This document shows, one piece after another, positions 35,050 to 46,150 of a DNA stretch of 64,000 bases. The translations under genes were made by a program, and so were the position numbers. Origin of the DNA: Lunularia cruciata (Eukaryota > Streptophyta > Marchantiopsida > Lunulariales > Lunulariaceae); NCBI GenBank assembly GCA_948567375.1, contig OX419759.1, forward strand, positions 8,090,744 through 8,154,743. The letters are read 5' to 3'. The notes beneath the pieces are model-generated. The model was given only the letters and a program-made list of their open reading frames with translations, was not told the origin of the DNA and made no database searches. The first letter of the stretch is position 1, and every line of letters begins with the position of its first letter.

Positions 35050-35448
35050 TTATGCAAACTCTGCAACTGCAAGATATTCATCCCGACTGTATAAGGTGGA
35101 TGTTGACAAGGCACAAACCATATCCTCTAAGGTGAAATTTGCAAGTTTGGTTTTTCCATTAGTTTGAGGATGATATGCCATGGAGAAAGAAAGCTTGGTG
35201 TCAAATATTTGGAAGAGTGTTTTCCAAAATTTCCCAACGAATTGAGGATCACGGTCAAGAATGAGTACATGAGGCATCCCATGATGCTTGAAGATAGTGT
35301 TGAAGTAGATTTGCACCAATGTTGGAGCATCCTTAGTATCAAAGGTTAGTGCCAAATGGATTTGCTTACTAAGCTTATCAACAAACACCACAATTGCTAT
35401 GTGACTTTGCTTTGTCTTGGGCAAGGATGTGATAAGATCCAAGCTCAC
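35050..35448 (-). pseudogene. Gypsy integrase core remnant
   Basis: The 132-codon open frame has MSLDLITSLPKTK (first Asp), VVFVDKLSKQIHLA, then VLILDRDPQFVGKFWKTL (second Asp) and the AYHPQTNGKTKLAN block. In the last block the usual D-G-Q-T/E pattern is altered to N-G-K-T, which removes the expected catalytic Glu position. It lies in order between the zinc-binding domain and the C-terminal domain of the same element. Confidence 0.85.
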
Positions 35449-35499
35449 TTGTTTCCATCGAGCAGATGAAAAGGGGAGTGGTTGAAAGAGGCCACTTGG

Positions 35500-35889
35500 T
35501 TTTTGGTTGTTGGCCTTGTTGCATTGGCAACTCTCACATAATTGAACAAACTCTCAAACATCTTGTGTCATGTTGGGCCACCACCATTGGTGTTGGAGAG
35601 TACTCAAGGTCTTGTCCACACCCATATGACTAACGATTGGTAAGTCATGGGCTTCTTGGAGGTGCACAAGTTGGAGATCACCCTTGGTTGGAACATATAT
35701 CCGGTCCTTATGGAATAGAAGATCTTCCTTGAAGAAGAAGGTGTTATACTCCATGTCACATGTTGCAAGATGACCATATACCATTTTAAAGCAGGGATCT
35801 TGTTGTAGAGCTAACATAAACTTGTTTTGGACCTTAAAGTCAATTGCCACCGTTGTAATGGCTATCGTGATGAGAGGAAGAGACTTCAA
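35500..35889 (-). pseudogene. RNase H linker and integrase zinc-binding domain remnant
   Basis: The open frame 35,889-35,554 carries LLFHKDRIYVPTKGDLQLVH and HDLPIVSHMGVDKTLSTLQ, with W-W-W-P-N-M. These are the two His of the HHCC zinc-binding region. The paired Cys lie just past the stop, in the sequence continuing to about 35,500. The upstream reading is typical of the stretch between RNase H and integrase. Confidence 0.8.
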
Positions 35890-36589
35890 ATTAGGTCATT
35901 GTGATAGGGCATCAAGGATGACATGGAATCAACTTGGTTTGTACTCAAGTTTGATGTCAAACAATTGGAGTTGTTCCTCCTATTGATGATGTTGCCTCTT
36001 CATGTGTTCCAAGTGTAATGTCTGCAACAATGGTTTGTGATCAATTTGCATGATCACTTGTTTCCCCAACAGATAATGCCTCCATACCTTGGTGGCATGT
36101 ACCATTGCTAGTTGTTCTCAATCTCAAGCAGAGTAATTCCTTTCAATTGTATTTAGTCAACGAGACACAAAGGCAATGGGATGTAATCCATCTAGGAAAT
36201 CCTATGCAATACGGCTCCAATCGCAAAGTTAGAAGCATCTAAATCAACCACACAAGGTAGTTGAGTATCATATGGTTAGTTGAAGAATGGGTCTTGAAGA
36301 CACCATATGTTTCAGCTTTTGGAATACTTCTTTGTGCTTGGTGGTCCACTAAAAGCTTGAGTTCTTCTCCAAGAGATCAATCAATGGTGCGGCTATATGG
36401 GCATAATAGTGAATGAACCATCAGGTAAAAACTAGCCAATCTATTAAATGCCTATATTCCTATAGCATCCTTTGGAATAGGCCAGTCAATAATGGTCTTG
36501 ATTTTTTCCTCTTCCATCTTGATCCTCTCCAATGAGATCTTATGACCCAAGAAGAGAACTTCCTTTTGCCAAAAGGCACACTTCAATTT

Positions 36590-37233
36590 CTACAGTAAAA
36601 TTTCCACTATCATGGTTGTCTTAGGACTTCTTCCACATGATTCACGTGTTCTACCTCTATCTTGCTATTTATTAAGATATCATCCAAGAACACCACCATG
36701 TATTCATCCAATACTCCATCTAATACTCTATGCATTTAATCCATGAAGACTATTGCAGCATTAGTGAGCCCAAAAGGTAAAATTCTCCACTCAAAATGCC
36801 CATACCTTATGTGAAAGGCAGTCTTTTGCACATCAGCCCCATCAATGGGGATTTGCCAATAGGCACTAGGAAGATCCAACTTGGAGAAGTATTGTGCTCC
36901 ACTCAATTGATCAAGCAAGTCATCAATTTGAGGCAAGAGATATATATTCTTCATCGTTTGTTTATTGAGCCCATGGTAATCAATATAGAAACAAATTTCT
37001 CCATCTTTCTTTGGAACAAATAGTACTGGTGCTTTCCAGGGAGATATACTATGTTGTATGAAATCCTTCTTCAACAACTCCATAAGTGTTGTTTTCAACT
37101 CCTCCAATTCCTTTGGTGAGAGCCGATAGGTTGGTCTACTCACTAAACTACTCCTTGAAAATAACTCAATCTTGAAAGACATACCATGATAAGAGGGTAA
37201 TCCCTTTGGTAGATCATCCAAAAAAATTTCCAC
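36590..37233 (-). pseudogene. Gypsy reverse transcriptase remnant
   Basis: The open frame 37,233-36,736 starts in the pre-polymerase block (LDDLPKGLP), has [15 protein letters not shown], the [20 protein letters not shown] block (RMCIDYR altered), [22 protein letters not shown] (motif A Asp) and LPFGLTNA. After a frame interruption near 36,735 the catalytic VVFLDDILI motif follows at about 36.68 kb. Domain identity is unambiguous; the frame is broken. Confidence 0.9.
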
Positions 37234-37499
37234 AAACTCTTGAACTATTCAATCAACCATTGCTTGATGAGGCTCTTGACACTCTTTAGATTCTCCTTGT
37301 GCAATCGGCTTGATCCACACTACAAAAATAGACTTATCTTCATCCAAAGCTTGCTCTATGGCTGCTTCATTGACAAAATTCTTATCTTGGGATTGACTAT
37401 TCTTAGGTGTCTTACTCAAAGGTGTCAAACAACCCAATCGGAAAATCCTATCTTGGTGTTATACTTGAATTTATTGTCAGTTCCAATCAAATTGAACCT

Positions 37500-37780
37500 T
37501 ATGACATTCAAGCCAAGGTAGACCTAGAATGACATCATAGTGTAGAGATGCTACTACAAACCTCATGCACTCTAAATACTCCTTCCCAATCTTGAAGGTA
37601 ACAAGATGCAAGGTACAAAATGCAGATAATAATACTCAATTCCTTCACTAATTGCACAGACATGCAATTCTTTGAACTTCTAGAATAAACTAAAATCCTA
37701 CAACCACAATCAGATATTATACCTTGCAAGTGAAGTAAATTTGTATAGGTCGAGCCTTCAATCCCGTTGGAACTAATCAA
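37500..37780 (-). pseudogene. Gypsy aspartic protease remnant with lost active site
   Basis: The text reads a C-R-I-L-V stretch followed by YSRSSKNCMS where D-S-G-S-S is expected, and further on, in another frame, a D-V-I-L-G-L-P-W-L block. Both are protease landmarks in gypsy elements. The catalytic Asp and Gly codons have changed to Tyr and Arg. Confidence 0.65.
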
Positions 37781-39040
37781 GTTCTCAATAGGCGGCTCAA
37801 AATCTCCTATTGGGATTCCTTGTTTTCTTTATCATTCCACTCCACAACCTCCGTTTGGGCAATTTGTCGAGATCTCTCATTCTTGAGTGGACATTCAACA
37901 ACATGATGTCCAATCTGGTGACAATAAAAGCAACCGCCATTTTGCTATAATCTTTCTTGATACATTGCACCCAATGGTCTCCATTGGATGGCATCAATCT
38001 CCATTGGTCCCGGCTCCTCCACATGTATGTAATGTGCTAGTTGGTTTTGTGAAGGTTGAGGTCAAGACCAAGTTGTCGTAACCAAGGAATCAAAGTGCTC
38101 TACTAGCTACATGGCTTCTTCTAATTATTTTGGCTCTTGCATAATTACTTCTAATTTGGTTCGTGACTTCAAGCCTCTCACAAATTGATCTAGAGCTTCA
38201 CCATCCATTATATCTAGATTGTGTGATGTATCTTCTTATAAATCGAACTTGCTTCAACCTTGCAAACTTATCTCGTGCAGCTTGTGTGGCATTGATTGTT
38301 TGGAATTACCCAATTATTGCACCCTTTGAATTCTTCCCATGTCAGGATTGGTGCAACAAACTGCCTTTCAGTTCGCTCTACTCAGAATCGCCACCATAGC
38401 TTCATTGTTGTGTCCAATTGGCTTGAAGCTAAGAGAATTTGTTTCCATTCATCTTGAAGATTTGTAGTCTCAAAATAATATTCATAGTCAAATACAAAAT
38501 TCTCCATTATGCTCGGAAGATTTTTGCAATTAAATACTTTGGGTTTTGGAAATCATATTTGATCTTCTTCTTCTCAAAATGGTGCTCTCTCTACAGGCTC
38601 TTGTCGTTGCTGGTCTCATTCATTAAGTAATCAAGTAAGATGCTCAATTTGTTGTTGCATAGCAATGATAACCTTGGGCATTGCCGCCATGGCTATTACT
38701 ACTAGAGTAGTCACTCTACCTCCAATTTATCTAATTTACTAACACATAGATGCAACAAGTCCACCATTCTCCATAAGTTACAACCAAAAGTATCAAGGGT
38801 TCCTCGGACAAGGTGATTGCATTTAGAAAATTTTGCCCAAAACGTGAGGTGATGAACTGTTTGAAGTGATGCTTGGGTAGTACTCGGACACAAAAATCCC
38901 ATTGGTTTGGCAAAAATAGATTTGGTGGTCTATAAATTCCATCCATCCCATTCCTACTATTATACCAATGTAAAAGACCCAAGATCAAAAAGAGAAATAG
39001 GAGAATGGAAGATCACACTAAGACACTTGAATGTGGAAAA

Positions 39041-39907
39041 CTCTAAATGCCTAGCATGAGCTTTGGCTTTGGTATTTATAAGGAGTATAAAGACTTTGAG
39101 AAACTTATCCAGAAGCTTTCTTCTAGAAGTTACTTACTTGGTGTGCAAGCTAAGTTAGTTGGAAACTTCTAGAAACTCACTTTAGAAACTATCTACTTAG
39201 GGTGCAAGCTAAACTAACTAGGAAGCTTCCCAAGAAATTTCATAGATACTTTTGGAATATTTTAGGTTAATTTATCTTTTTTGTTATTTCATTAACCATA
39301 ACTAACTTTGTTGCTAAATTTTATATTGTTACACAAACTATAAACAAAAAGATAAATGAAGCGTGCATAATCCCAAGTGTCATTGTTGTTGATATGGTAG
39401 TTTGTCTCACATGAGCATCCCAAGTGGTCTAATCATAATCTTGGGACATCCTTCACACATGGGTCTTTACTCATTGCGAGATAAAGTATCAATAACACAC
39501 CGGTATAATGTATCACGAGCTGCTCTAGACGATCCCACATGGAAAATGTAATCGTGGTTAGCATAAAAATAACGATAATAACATAAGATGTTTTTTTTTC
39601 ATATTTCTCTATATATATAAAACTATAATTCTTCAAATTATAATTTATATGAAATATATAAATTCTAAAAATTATAAATTCTCATAAATTTAAATTTGAA
39701 TTCAAAATTTTTTAAATTAAATTATCATGGAATTCAATCATAAATTAAAAAATAAATAAAAAGCTCAAACTATCACTTTCAATACATAATAATAATTCTA
39801 AATTCTGCAAATTATTATAATTATCTACTTAATTTTGTAATAGTCTTTAATTTAAATACTAATAATAAAAATAAAACAACATCGAACTTTTCAGTCGGGT
39901 GCTATAG
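39041..39907. other. AT-rich stretch, no gene recognised
   Basis: Extremely A+T-rich sequence (especially 39.6-39.87 kb). It may include the decayed 5' LTR of gypsy element 2. Near 39,100-39,230 there is a short imperfect duplication (GAAACT...GGTGCAAGCTAA twice). No coding sequence is seen. Confidence 0.45.
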
Positions 39908-40005
39908 AGAAAAGCGACCACGTGAAATAACCGAAGAATGGAAAAGACCCTATCAAGCAATACAAGGGAGAACAAAAAAAATGACATGGGGTTATATACT
40001 AAAGA
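39908..40005 (-). repeat. LINE tail module
   Basis: Reverse-complement copy: AGCGACCACGTGAAATAAC, CCTATCAAGCAATACAAGGG, then a GACATGGGGTTA end. No LINE coding sequence is adjacent. Confidence 0.7.
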
Positions 40006-40106
40006 GCATTCATAAAATATACATCTTTCCTCACATCTCTCCCTTTCTTCTCTCGAATTCCCAAGACTCTATCTCCGGAAAGTATGTACGTGTGAGGAGA
40101 AAAAAA

Positions 40107-40345
40107 CGACCGCATAGCAAACATGAAGATGGGGAACCCCTATCAAACCGATCTACGTGTGTGCAGGTAACGTCAAAGCAGAAGACTCTGGATCTCTCAA
40201 GTCTGACAGGCAAAGCCCCGGCTTTGCGGTTTCTGTCAAGGCCCATGGGGAAACCGTCAGACAAGTCACGTGGTCTCTGTCAGACAACGAAAGACAAAGA
40301 ACCGATTTTTTCAGAAACCGATTTCTACGCGGTCGCCCTTTCCAC
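40107..40345. repeat. Two partial tail modules facing outward around a hairpin-rich insert
   Basis: A reverse-complement tail end lies at 40,107-40,150 (ACGACCGCATAGCAAACATG) and a forward tail end at 40,328-40,345 (CTACGCGGTCGCCC). Between them a GC-richer segment holds short inverted repeats, including CAAAGCC-CC-GGCTTTG enclosed by TGACAG...CTGTCA. Confidence 0.5.
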
Positions 40346-40572
40346 CTTTTTTCAGAAGATTTTAATCTTGTTAAAAATTTAGAACTTTTTTTAGATAATT
40401 GTTATTTTCATCACTTTCTTTTTTATTTCCATATTTTCAGCACCGAGAGTATTGAAGATCAATTAATTTACAGTGTAATGATGGAAATAGCGAAAAGGAC
40501 GATGGAAATAAGAACTCCCAATTTTTAAAGTAATTCCTAATAATATCTGCAAAAGATTTTTCCTACCGGAGC

Positions 40573-40690
40573 TATCGGGACGAACTCCATTTTACCCTCT
40601 ATATCTTTTCCTTCTATGGTTGGATGGGTTTTCCTACCCTTCTTGTTATTTCACGTGGTAGCCATTTTAGTAATTTATTTAAGAATACGT
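40573..40690 (+). repeat. LINE tail module
   Basis: Forward copy: CCATTTTACCCTCTATATC, GGTTGGATGGG, TACCCTTCTTGTTATTTCA, CGTGGTAGCC. It is absent after CTACTAT in hAT copy A (8.9 kb), which marks it as part of an insertion private to copy B or a deletion private to copy A. Confidence 0.65.
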
Positions 40691-40890
40691 TTTCTTCCCA
40701 ATAATAGGGATGGGCCCTTTCTATTCCCACCCTTCTCCCAGAACCGTACGTGAACGACTATCGTTCTTGTTATGGTACGCGGTCGCCATTTTACTGTTTT
40801 GCTTAAAGTATATTTGCTTCCGAATAAGGATATGGGCACTTTCTGTTCCCCACCCTTCTCCCAGAACCGTACGTGAACGACCCGAAACTT
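40660..40890. repeat. Tandem duplication of about 120 bp
   Basis: Unit 1 ends at about 40,757 and unit 2 at about 40,880. Each contains a CCATTTTA start, TTCTTCCCAATAA or TTGCTTCCGAATAA, then CACCCTTCTCCCAGAACCGT and ACGTGAACGAC. On the minus strand the shared end reads GTTCACGTACGGTTCTGGG, which resembles the 3' strand of a group II intron domain V. hAT copy A retains only CCAGAACCGTACTGGAACGA here. Confidence 0.75.
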
Positions 40891-42039
40891 CTGGTCCAAA
40901 AAGGCACTCGCCCAAAGGGAGGGCTTTTAACACGGTTGAAGAATCTCCCGCTATCAAGGTTCGAAGAAGACGGTCTTAGCGACTTGGTAAGCCACCATAT
41001 AACCATGTAGAGGAAATCTTAAACACATGAACTCGATCCAAGTCTCGTTATAACTCAACAGTCTAGGTTCCATTGATGATTATTAGAGCTGTTTGCAATA
41101 TTGTTTCCCAAATTTGTCATTTAGTTAAATGTCAAGAGATGCTGACATTGATAATATGAGATTTGTGCAATCAGTTGAGTAAAATGCCGTCGGGAGCCCA
41201 TGGCCGCTAGGCATTCCGGCAAGGCATGTTTTGCACTCACATGAGGGAACCCTGTAGGGGATTCGTCGTCTATGTCTATCGCTGTGACATCGTAAACGTC
41301 AGTAAACTAGTTATCGGAGTGGGATTCCTCCTTAAGATCTTCTTGATGCTCTAGGTATTCCTGAATGAAAGCATCTTTATTCTCGAATGCTTAAAGTTCT
41401 ACTTCTTGTAGCTCGACAACGTTTATGACCGGAATCTTCCCACTTGGAAATCCTCGACCATAGTACAAATGACCATACATCTTTGTGATGCAGATGAAAT
41501 TTTCTGGTTTCAAAGATCCATGTAGTGCATTCTTTTAACCATGCCCGATTGAGAAATATCCTCTCATATGCCATGTTTTTGTAGGCAATGCTACCTGAGT
41601 AAATTCTCATAACCAAGAGCTTTTAGTGCTATCGTGCATTGGCTAAGCCCTTCCAGAATCGAGTAGTTTGCTCGTCTTGGCAAAAGCTCATCTAGCCGAA
41701 TATGCCAAAAGCTCTTATAAGTGGACATCCACTGTTGTTGTCCAGTACAAACCAAATGACAAGGCGCATTATCTTGCTCTCTCGTTTAAGCGCTTGATGG
41801 GATCATCCATGAAGTTGATGCATCCCATGGTAGGATCCAAGTACGCTACTAAAAGGAAAATGCCATCCTTAAATATGATTACCATTTGCTTCTTGATCAC
41901 ATCAAAATCCAATGACTTCTGTGTTCCACCCGATGCCCGACATAGGTAGTACTATGTTTAGCTAATCATACACAGTATTCTACCATAGCAATGTACAGGC
42001 AGAGTTTTACTGGAGATTGATGATTTGTTGTAAATGATA

Positions 42040-42145
42040 GGAGGTGACCACATAGAACACAAGAAAGATGGGAAGACCCATTCAACCCGCACAAGGGAGA
42101 GACAAGAGAGTTAGAATGGGGCTAGGCTCCATTCTATTGATGATT
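42040..42145 (-). repeat. LINE tail module inside hAT copy B
   Basis: Reverse-complement copy: GGTGACCACATAGAACACAA, GATGGGAAGACC, CAACCCGCACAAGGGAGAG, AGAATGGGGCTAGG. The surrounding hAT text repeats on both sides (GATTGATGATTTGTTGTAAA and GATTGATGATTTATTGTAAA). Copy A has no module here. Confidence 0.8.
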
Positions 42146-43370
42146 ATTGAGATTGATGATTTATTGTAAAATATGACTAAACTTTTTGCCAAAATGCTTT
42201 ATTCTCAATGCGGTCTTGCAAATTTTGGGGCATGTTCTTGATGGTGTTAGAGAGATCCTTGATGGTCTTTTTGTTGCCACACAATGACTTTAGGCAATCA
42301 TATGCCGAGCTAAACCTTGTATTCCCAATAGATGAAAAGCGTTGAGCCTTTTCCGCGGAGTTACTTTTGACTTTGCATAATTCCAAGATCATCTTATTTG
42401 ATTTGTAACCTGCATCCAAGCTTACGTGACTTGGGATTTTGATGATTGACTTGATGATTGACTTGATCTTGATCTTGACTTGACTGATTTCTATGGGTAA
42501 CGTAAGTTTCCCATAGGAATCTCGTTAGCAAATTTACGGGTGATGAATGTCTCGGGAGCTTTCAGTTTTTAAAATCATTTGATTCCATTCTGGTAGGGAT
42601 TCCAGAAAGTATTAAGGAAGTATTAAACGAACTATCTGACAAATTAGTGTTGAGTCTATACCGGTCAGGGAAAGAGAAATGACAATGATACACGTGGAGA
42701 AGAAAATACAGTCATTGACGTTTTCATTAAAGTTTACGGAATGCTTAGCTGTAAATTCCTGCAGGTCACGATTTAGGTTCCCCGGCAGTTTTCCTTGAAT
42801 TCCGAAATTTTAAAACAACTTACTTGTAAAGAATTTATGGACTTTTATGGAACTGGAAAAGCCTATATTTGAAATCCCCCCATGAGTAGTTGAAACCTAA
42901 ACGTATCACTAAGAGAGTATGTTTTTACCTTCAAAATGTCACCACATACATGATCAAGCCCATGAGCAAATCAAAGAATATTTTACATCCAAGGTAAATC
43001 TCTAGAATGTTATTGTGCAACTTGGTGTAGTTGCTTGTTGAGTGGGTGATGACACCAAGTATCTTCTTCGGTCCAAGCTGATCAATGAGTCGTTAGACCT
43101 CTCAAAAACTGCTTTTGGTAATCGTAGCCATTAGACCCATTTCACAACATACACTAACATCTCCTTGCCTTATGGTAGGATGACCGTAAATGCTATCTTT
43201 GCCTCGCCTTACCAGCCATCCAACTTTAATGTAAAGTATTTCTCATTCGCAAGCTCTTCAAAGATGGTTGCATCGAGTTTGGCAGTGTAGTCAAGAAGCA
43301 ATTTCGTGTAAAAAGAGTTTGGTTGGCCCAAATAGCCGAGGCGCAGACAATCCACAAAGGATTCAAAAAA

Positions 43371-43784
43371 TGAGTTATAAAGAACAGTGAAGGAAATGCA
43401 GTAATCTATGATTAGTTGAACAATCCACAGATCCGCGACGGGCTTATTAAAGATGTAATTTCTGTTGTTTCGAAGATGAGAGTTTGTTTAGTCTTTTGGC
43501 AGCTACTCACGGTTAGTTGCAATCTGAAAGACATTGTTGCGAACTTGATGGCCAATTGTAGGGTAGTTGATGAGATGCTTGCACATATCTTCTAGAGGAT
43601 GAGGACATCATGTTTCTCTACATACGTTGTTCGAGCTTTTTCAAGAACGTTCATTTTCTTCCTTAACCGGAGGAAGCGGAACAAAATAAAATACATAGGT
43701 TTCTTTCCCTGGGCACTGATTGGGAAAATTGTTGATAAAATCGGATGCTAGAAGGATACGGTAAGTACAGACAGATAATAGTAA
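43371..43784. other. No gene recognised
   Basis: Spacer between hAT copy B and the LINE-derived inverted duplication. Short open frames only. Confidence 0.45.
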
Positions 43785-45170
43785 CTTGTTGGTATAGGGG
43801 AGGCGTCAAGGCTGAGCAAGTAGTACGAGGAATGGAAGAGTCAACTAAGAGAATATAACCCATGTTGAAATTATTAATCCATCAAAGAAGATTGCAAACA
43901 TTTTGTCCAATCAAAAGATAAGTAAGCAGTCTATGGAAAGCACTCTCATGTCTCTGGGTATTATATCTCATCCCTGTAATGTTTCTTCTTCTCTGTTTTT
44001 CCATCCTTCTTGTTATTCAACGCGGTAGTCGGTTTCGAGGTTGATTTGGGACGTGCGCGTCAAGTGAATCCAAGATTGATGATTTCCACACATCTTTGAG
44101 TAATCCTCAATATCACTATAAAAAAGAATTGATATATCATAGTAGAAAGGTTGACATATTCCGCATTAACAGCTAAGTAGACAAGCAGGTATACCGTATG
44201 CCTCCGAGCAAAAGCATTTTCGTCGAACAAAACCTGCCATCCCATCTCTTGCCCAGCCTAACTTTCTGACGCACCATGGACCATTGCTGTTGGGTCATTC
44301 TTGTGACAGGTGAATATTATGAAAAGTGGGCATCATCTAAACTCGCTGTCACCAAAACAATTACTTATTCCAATTAGTACATTTAAGTCGAATGGATCCA
44401 AATTTCGGGACCTTATTCGAAAGTGTCATTTAAGTCAAATCGATCCGTGTCGAAAATCCTTGCTGATAAATGGATTCAAGAAGTTTTAGTAGCACGAGAA
44501 AGGTAAGTAGAGATCTAGATTCGGCTCCAAAAGTTTCAAAAGGCATACGATTAAATTACAGCTATCTATAGTTTGCATGTGCCATCGATGTTGAATCAGT
44601 TGACTATATTCTCATTTTTGTGTTGAACAGGAATATGTCACCTTTTGCCTTTATTGTCATGTTCAATATTGTTTGTGCAAGGTGCAGCAAGAGCAAGGCA
44701 TTCAGTGAATTGATATATAAAGTTGATGGACTTTATCAAGTTTCCTCTCTTCTCTAATCTTCCTATCATGAATCAAAGTATTTGATAGTAAGATTACAAG
44801 AATCTTTGATAATATTATTGAACCACAAATATTTGAGTGTCTGACAAGGATTCAGCACATACACACATCTCTATTGATATGGTGCAAGTGGTAGATAAAC
44901 ATCTCTGTCGAACTTGTGTAGAAGGGTAGACATACATATCCATCTCCTGCAGAGAGGTAAGCTATCTTATTATCTAAAGAGGAAATGATATTAATAACAT
45001 TTTTGTATAGTTGTGTTTCTTGGCAACTCTATTTTCTCCACATGTTGTAATGGTCAATAAACTTATCTTGGAAACAAATGTAATCGAGTGATCTTTTTCC
45101 CTCCAAGTGTTATTCTACCCGAGATGGTTTATACCATAGACATGAGAGTGCTACTTTATATGATTGCGAT
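43785..45170 (+). repeat. Inverted duplicate of 26.5-28.2 kb
   Basis: In reverse order relative to 26.5-28.2 kb this segment has a short minus-strand LINE piece (43.80-43.96 kb), a partial tail module (43,985-44,030), the dispersed repeat of 8.35/27.5 kb (44.03-44.54 kb), the GCAGC...CAAGGCATTCA unit (44.57-44.74 kb) and a plus-strand LINE fragment matching 3000-3320 of copy 1 (44.74-45.17 kb). Only one unit of the 27.0-kb tandem duplication is present. Confidence 0.75.
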
Positions 45171-45186
45171 TTTACCATGTAATACG

Positions 45187-45850
45187 TCATGCTATTTTTG
45201 TGGAAGCCGATTTAAAGGCCAATACGTACCCAAAGCATCTGATATTCCCGACGTGTGCTGCAAGGGCTAATGGAGCGAAGCCATGATCCGTTAACAGATG
45301 CCTCCCCCGTCTATCCATATCCGTTGCATTGCCATTAAACGAGAAGACAAGTCCGCTGGATCGAATGCGGCTAAGGGGGACTAGGTATATCAACGATTGT
45401 TCCTTTTGGATAGCCCCAATGAGCCAAATCAAGAAGTTCCCATTTATAAATGGTTGAATATTGCTAAGTGGACTGCTGTGATGGGGAGGGACTCAAAATC
45501 TGCCTGCTCTTCTCTGAAAGGGAAGGATACATAAAGAAACGGGAACGATGGCGCAAATTCGTTTCAGGCAGACACTTTCCTCACGTCTACAAAACATTCG
45601 GCGGACGTTATTTTGCTGTCAAAACTCAGATGCACATCAGCTCCGGAATCTAAAAGTATCCATGCTAAATCCACGGGAAAATCAAAGGCTGCAGCCGTGC
45701 GATGCAATGGTGTCCGTCCAGCTCTGTGCCTTGAATTTGCCAAGTGCTTGAACAGCTCCGTTCTATTTGCCAAGTGCTTGGCCAGCTGCTTGGTGTCCTC
45801 TTGAATGGAGAAGTCTTCAGCGATTGCCTTCCCGAGTAACGAGAGCATGA
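45187..45850 (-). pseudogene. Second ankyrin gene, C-terminal portion, broken
   Basis: The minus-strand open frame 45,848-45,564 reads AGRTPLHRTAAAFDFPVDLA and LLDSGADVHLSF, then CFVDVRKVSA, matching 22.5-23.4 kb of the first gene. A second frame (45,432-45,187) continues with IEKQ-like and HGFAPLALAAHVGNIRCFGY text, ending at a GTACGT that corresponds to the proposed donor of the first gene. Frames are shifted between the blocks. The N-terminal half of this copy lies at 50.59-51.41 kb, beyond an insertion. Confidence 0.75.
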
Positions 45851-45907
45851 GGTCATGAGGTCCACGAAGGCTTGACTATGGCCTGAGCTTGATCGGGAGG
45901 GCTGCGG

Positions 45908-46150
45908 TGTTAGATTTGAGCTATGACTTGAACGCATGTGATAGAGTGCTTGCCTGGCCAGTCATTTAGTGATAGTGTATATTTGTAAAGACTTGAATGT
46001 AGACTTGGAGAGCCGCTGCAATTTGAGGGTGTTAGATTGAGCTCTGACTTGAACGCATGTGACAGAGTGCTTGCCTGGCCAGTCATTTAGTGATAGTTTA
46101 CATTTGTAAAGATTTGATTGTAGACTCGGAGAGCCGCTGCAATTTGAGCC
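45908..46150. repeat. Tandem duplication of about 121 bp
   Basis: Unit 1 is about 45,908-46,028 and unit 2 about 46,029-46,150. Both run from GTGTTAGAT, through CTTGAACGCATGTGA, CAGAGTGCTTGCCTGGCCAG (unit 1 with TAGAG) and GTCATTTAGTGATAGT, to GAGAGCCGCTGCAATTTGAG. Confidence 0.9.

Larger units (their letters stand above)
34471..39040 (-). mobile_element. Ty3/gypsy retrotransposon 2, degenerate
   Basis: Minus-strand order from right to left: gag remnants (about 38.9-38.0 kb) with a zinc knuckle CFYCHQIGHHVVEC at about 37.89-37.93 kb; protease region 37.5-37.8 kb; reverse transcriptase 37.23-36.6 kb; RNase H remnants about 36.3-36.0 kb; integrase zinc-binding region 35.9-35.5 kb; integrase core 35.45-35.05 kb; integrase C-terminus 34.82-34.6 kb. 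Segments near 34,480-34,560 and 38,975-39,040 resemble each other (GAGAATGGAAGATCACA in both), perhaps LTR remnants. The left end is cut by LINE copy 2. The order is that of Ty3/gypsy elements. Confidence 0.85.
40480..43370 (-). mobile_element. hAT-type DNA transposon relic, copy B (uninterrupted by the gypsy element)
   Basis: Minus-strand coding remnants in order: LDGW block and K-E-I-L-V-type text (about 43.35-43.1 kb); TDT-SN and DILK blocks (about 43.0-42.9 kb); a 78-residue open frame 42,419-42,177 with TRFSSAYDCLKSLCGNKK and NKAFWQKV; a LDP/DD-containing block near 41.8-41.9 kb; and a terminal E-N-F-I...M-Y-G-H-L block near 41.4-41.55 kb. These match the layout of hAT transposases (DUF659-like region to the C-terminal dimerisation region). 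A tail module (42,040-42,145) has inserted. No terminal inverted repeats or 8-bp duplication were located. Confidence 0.6.
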
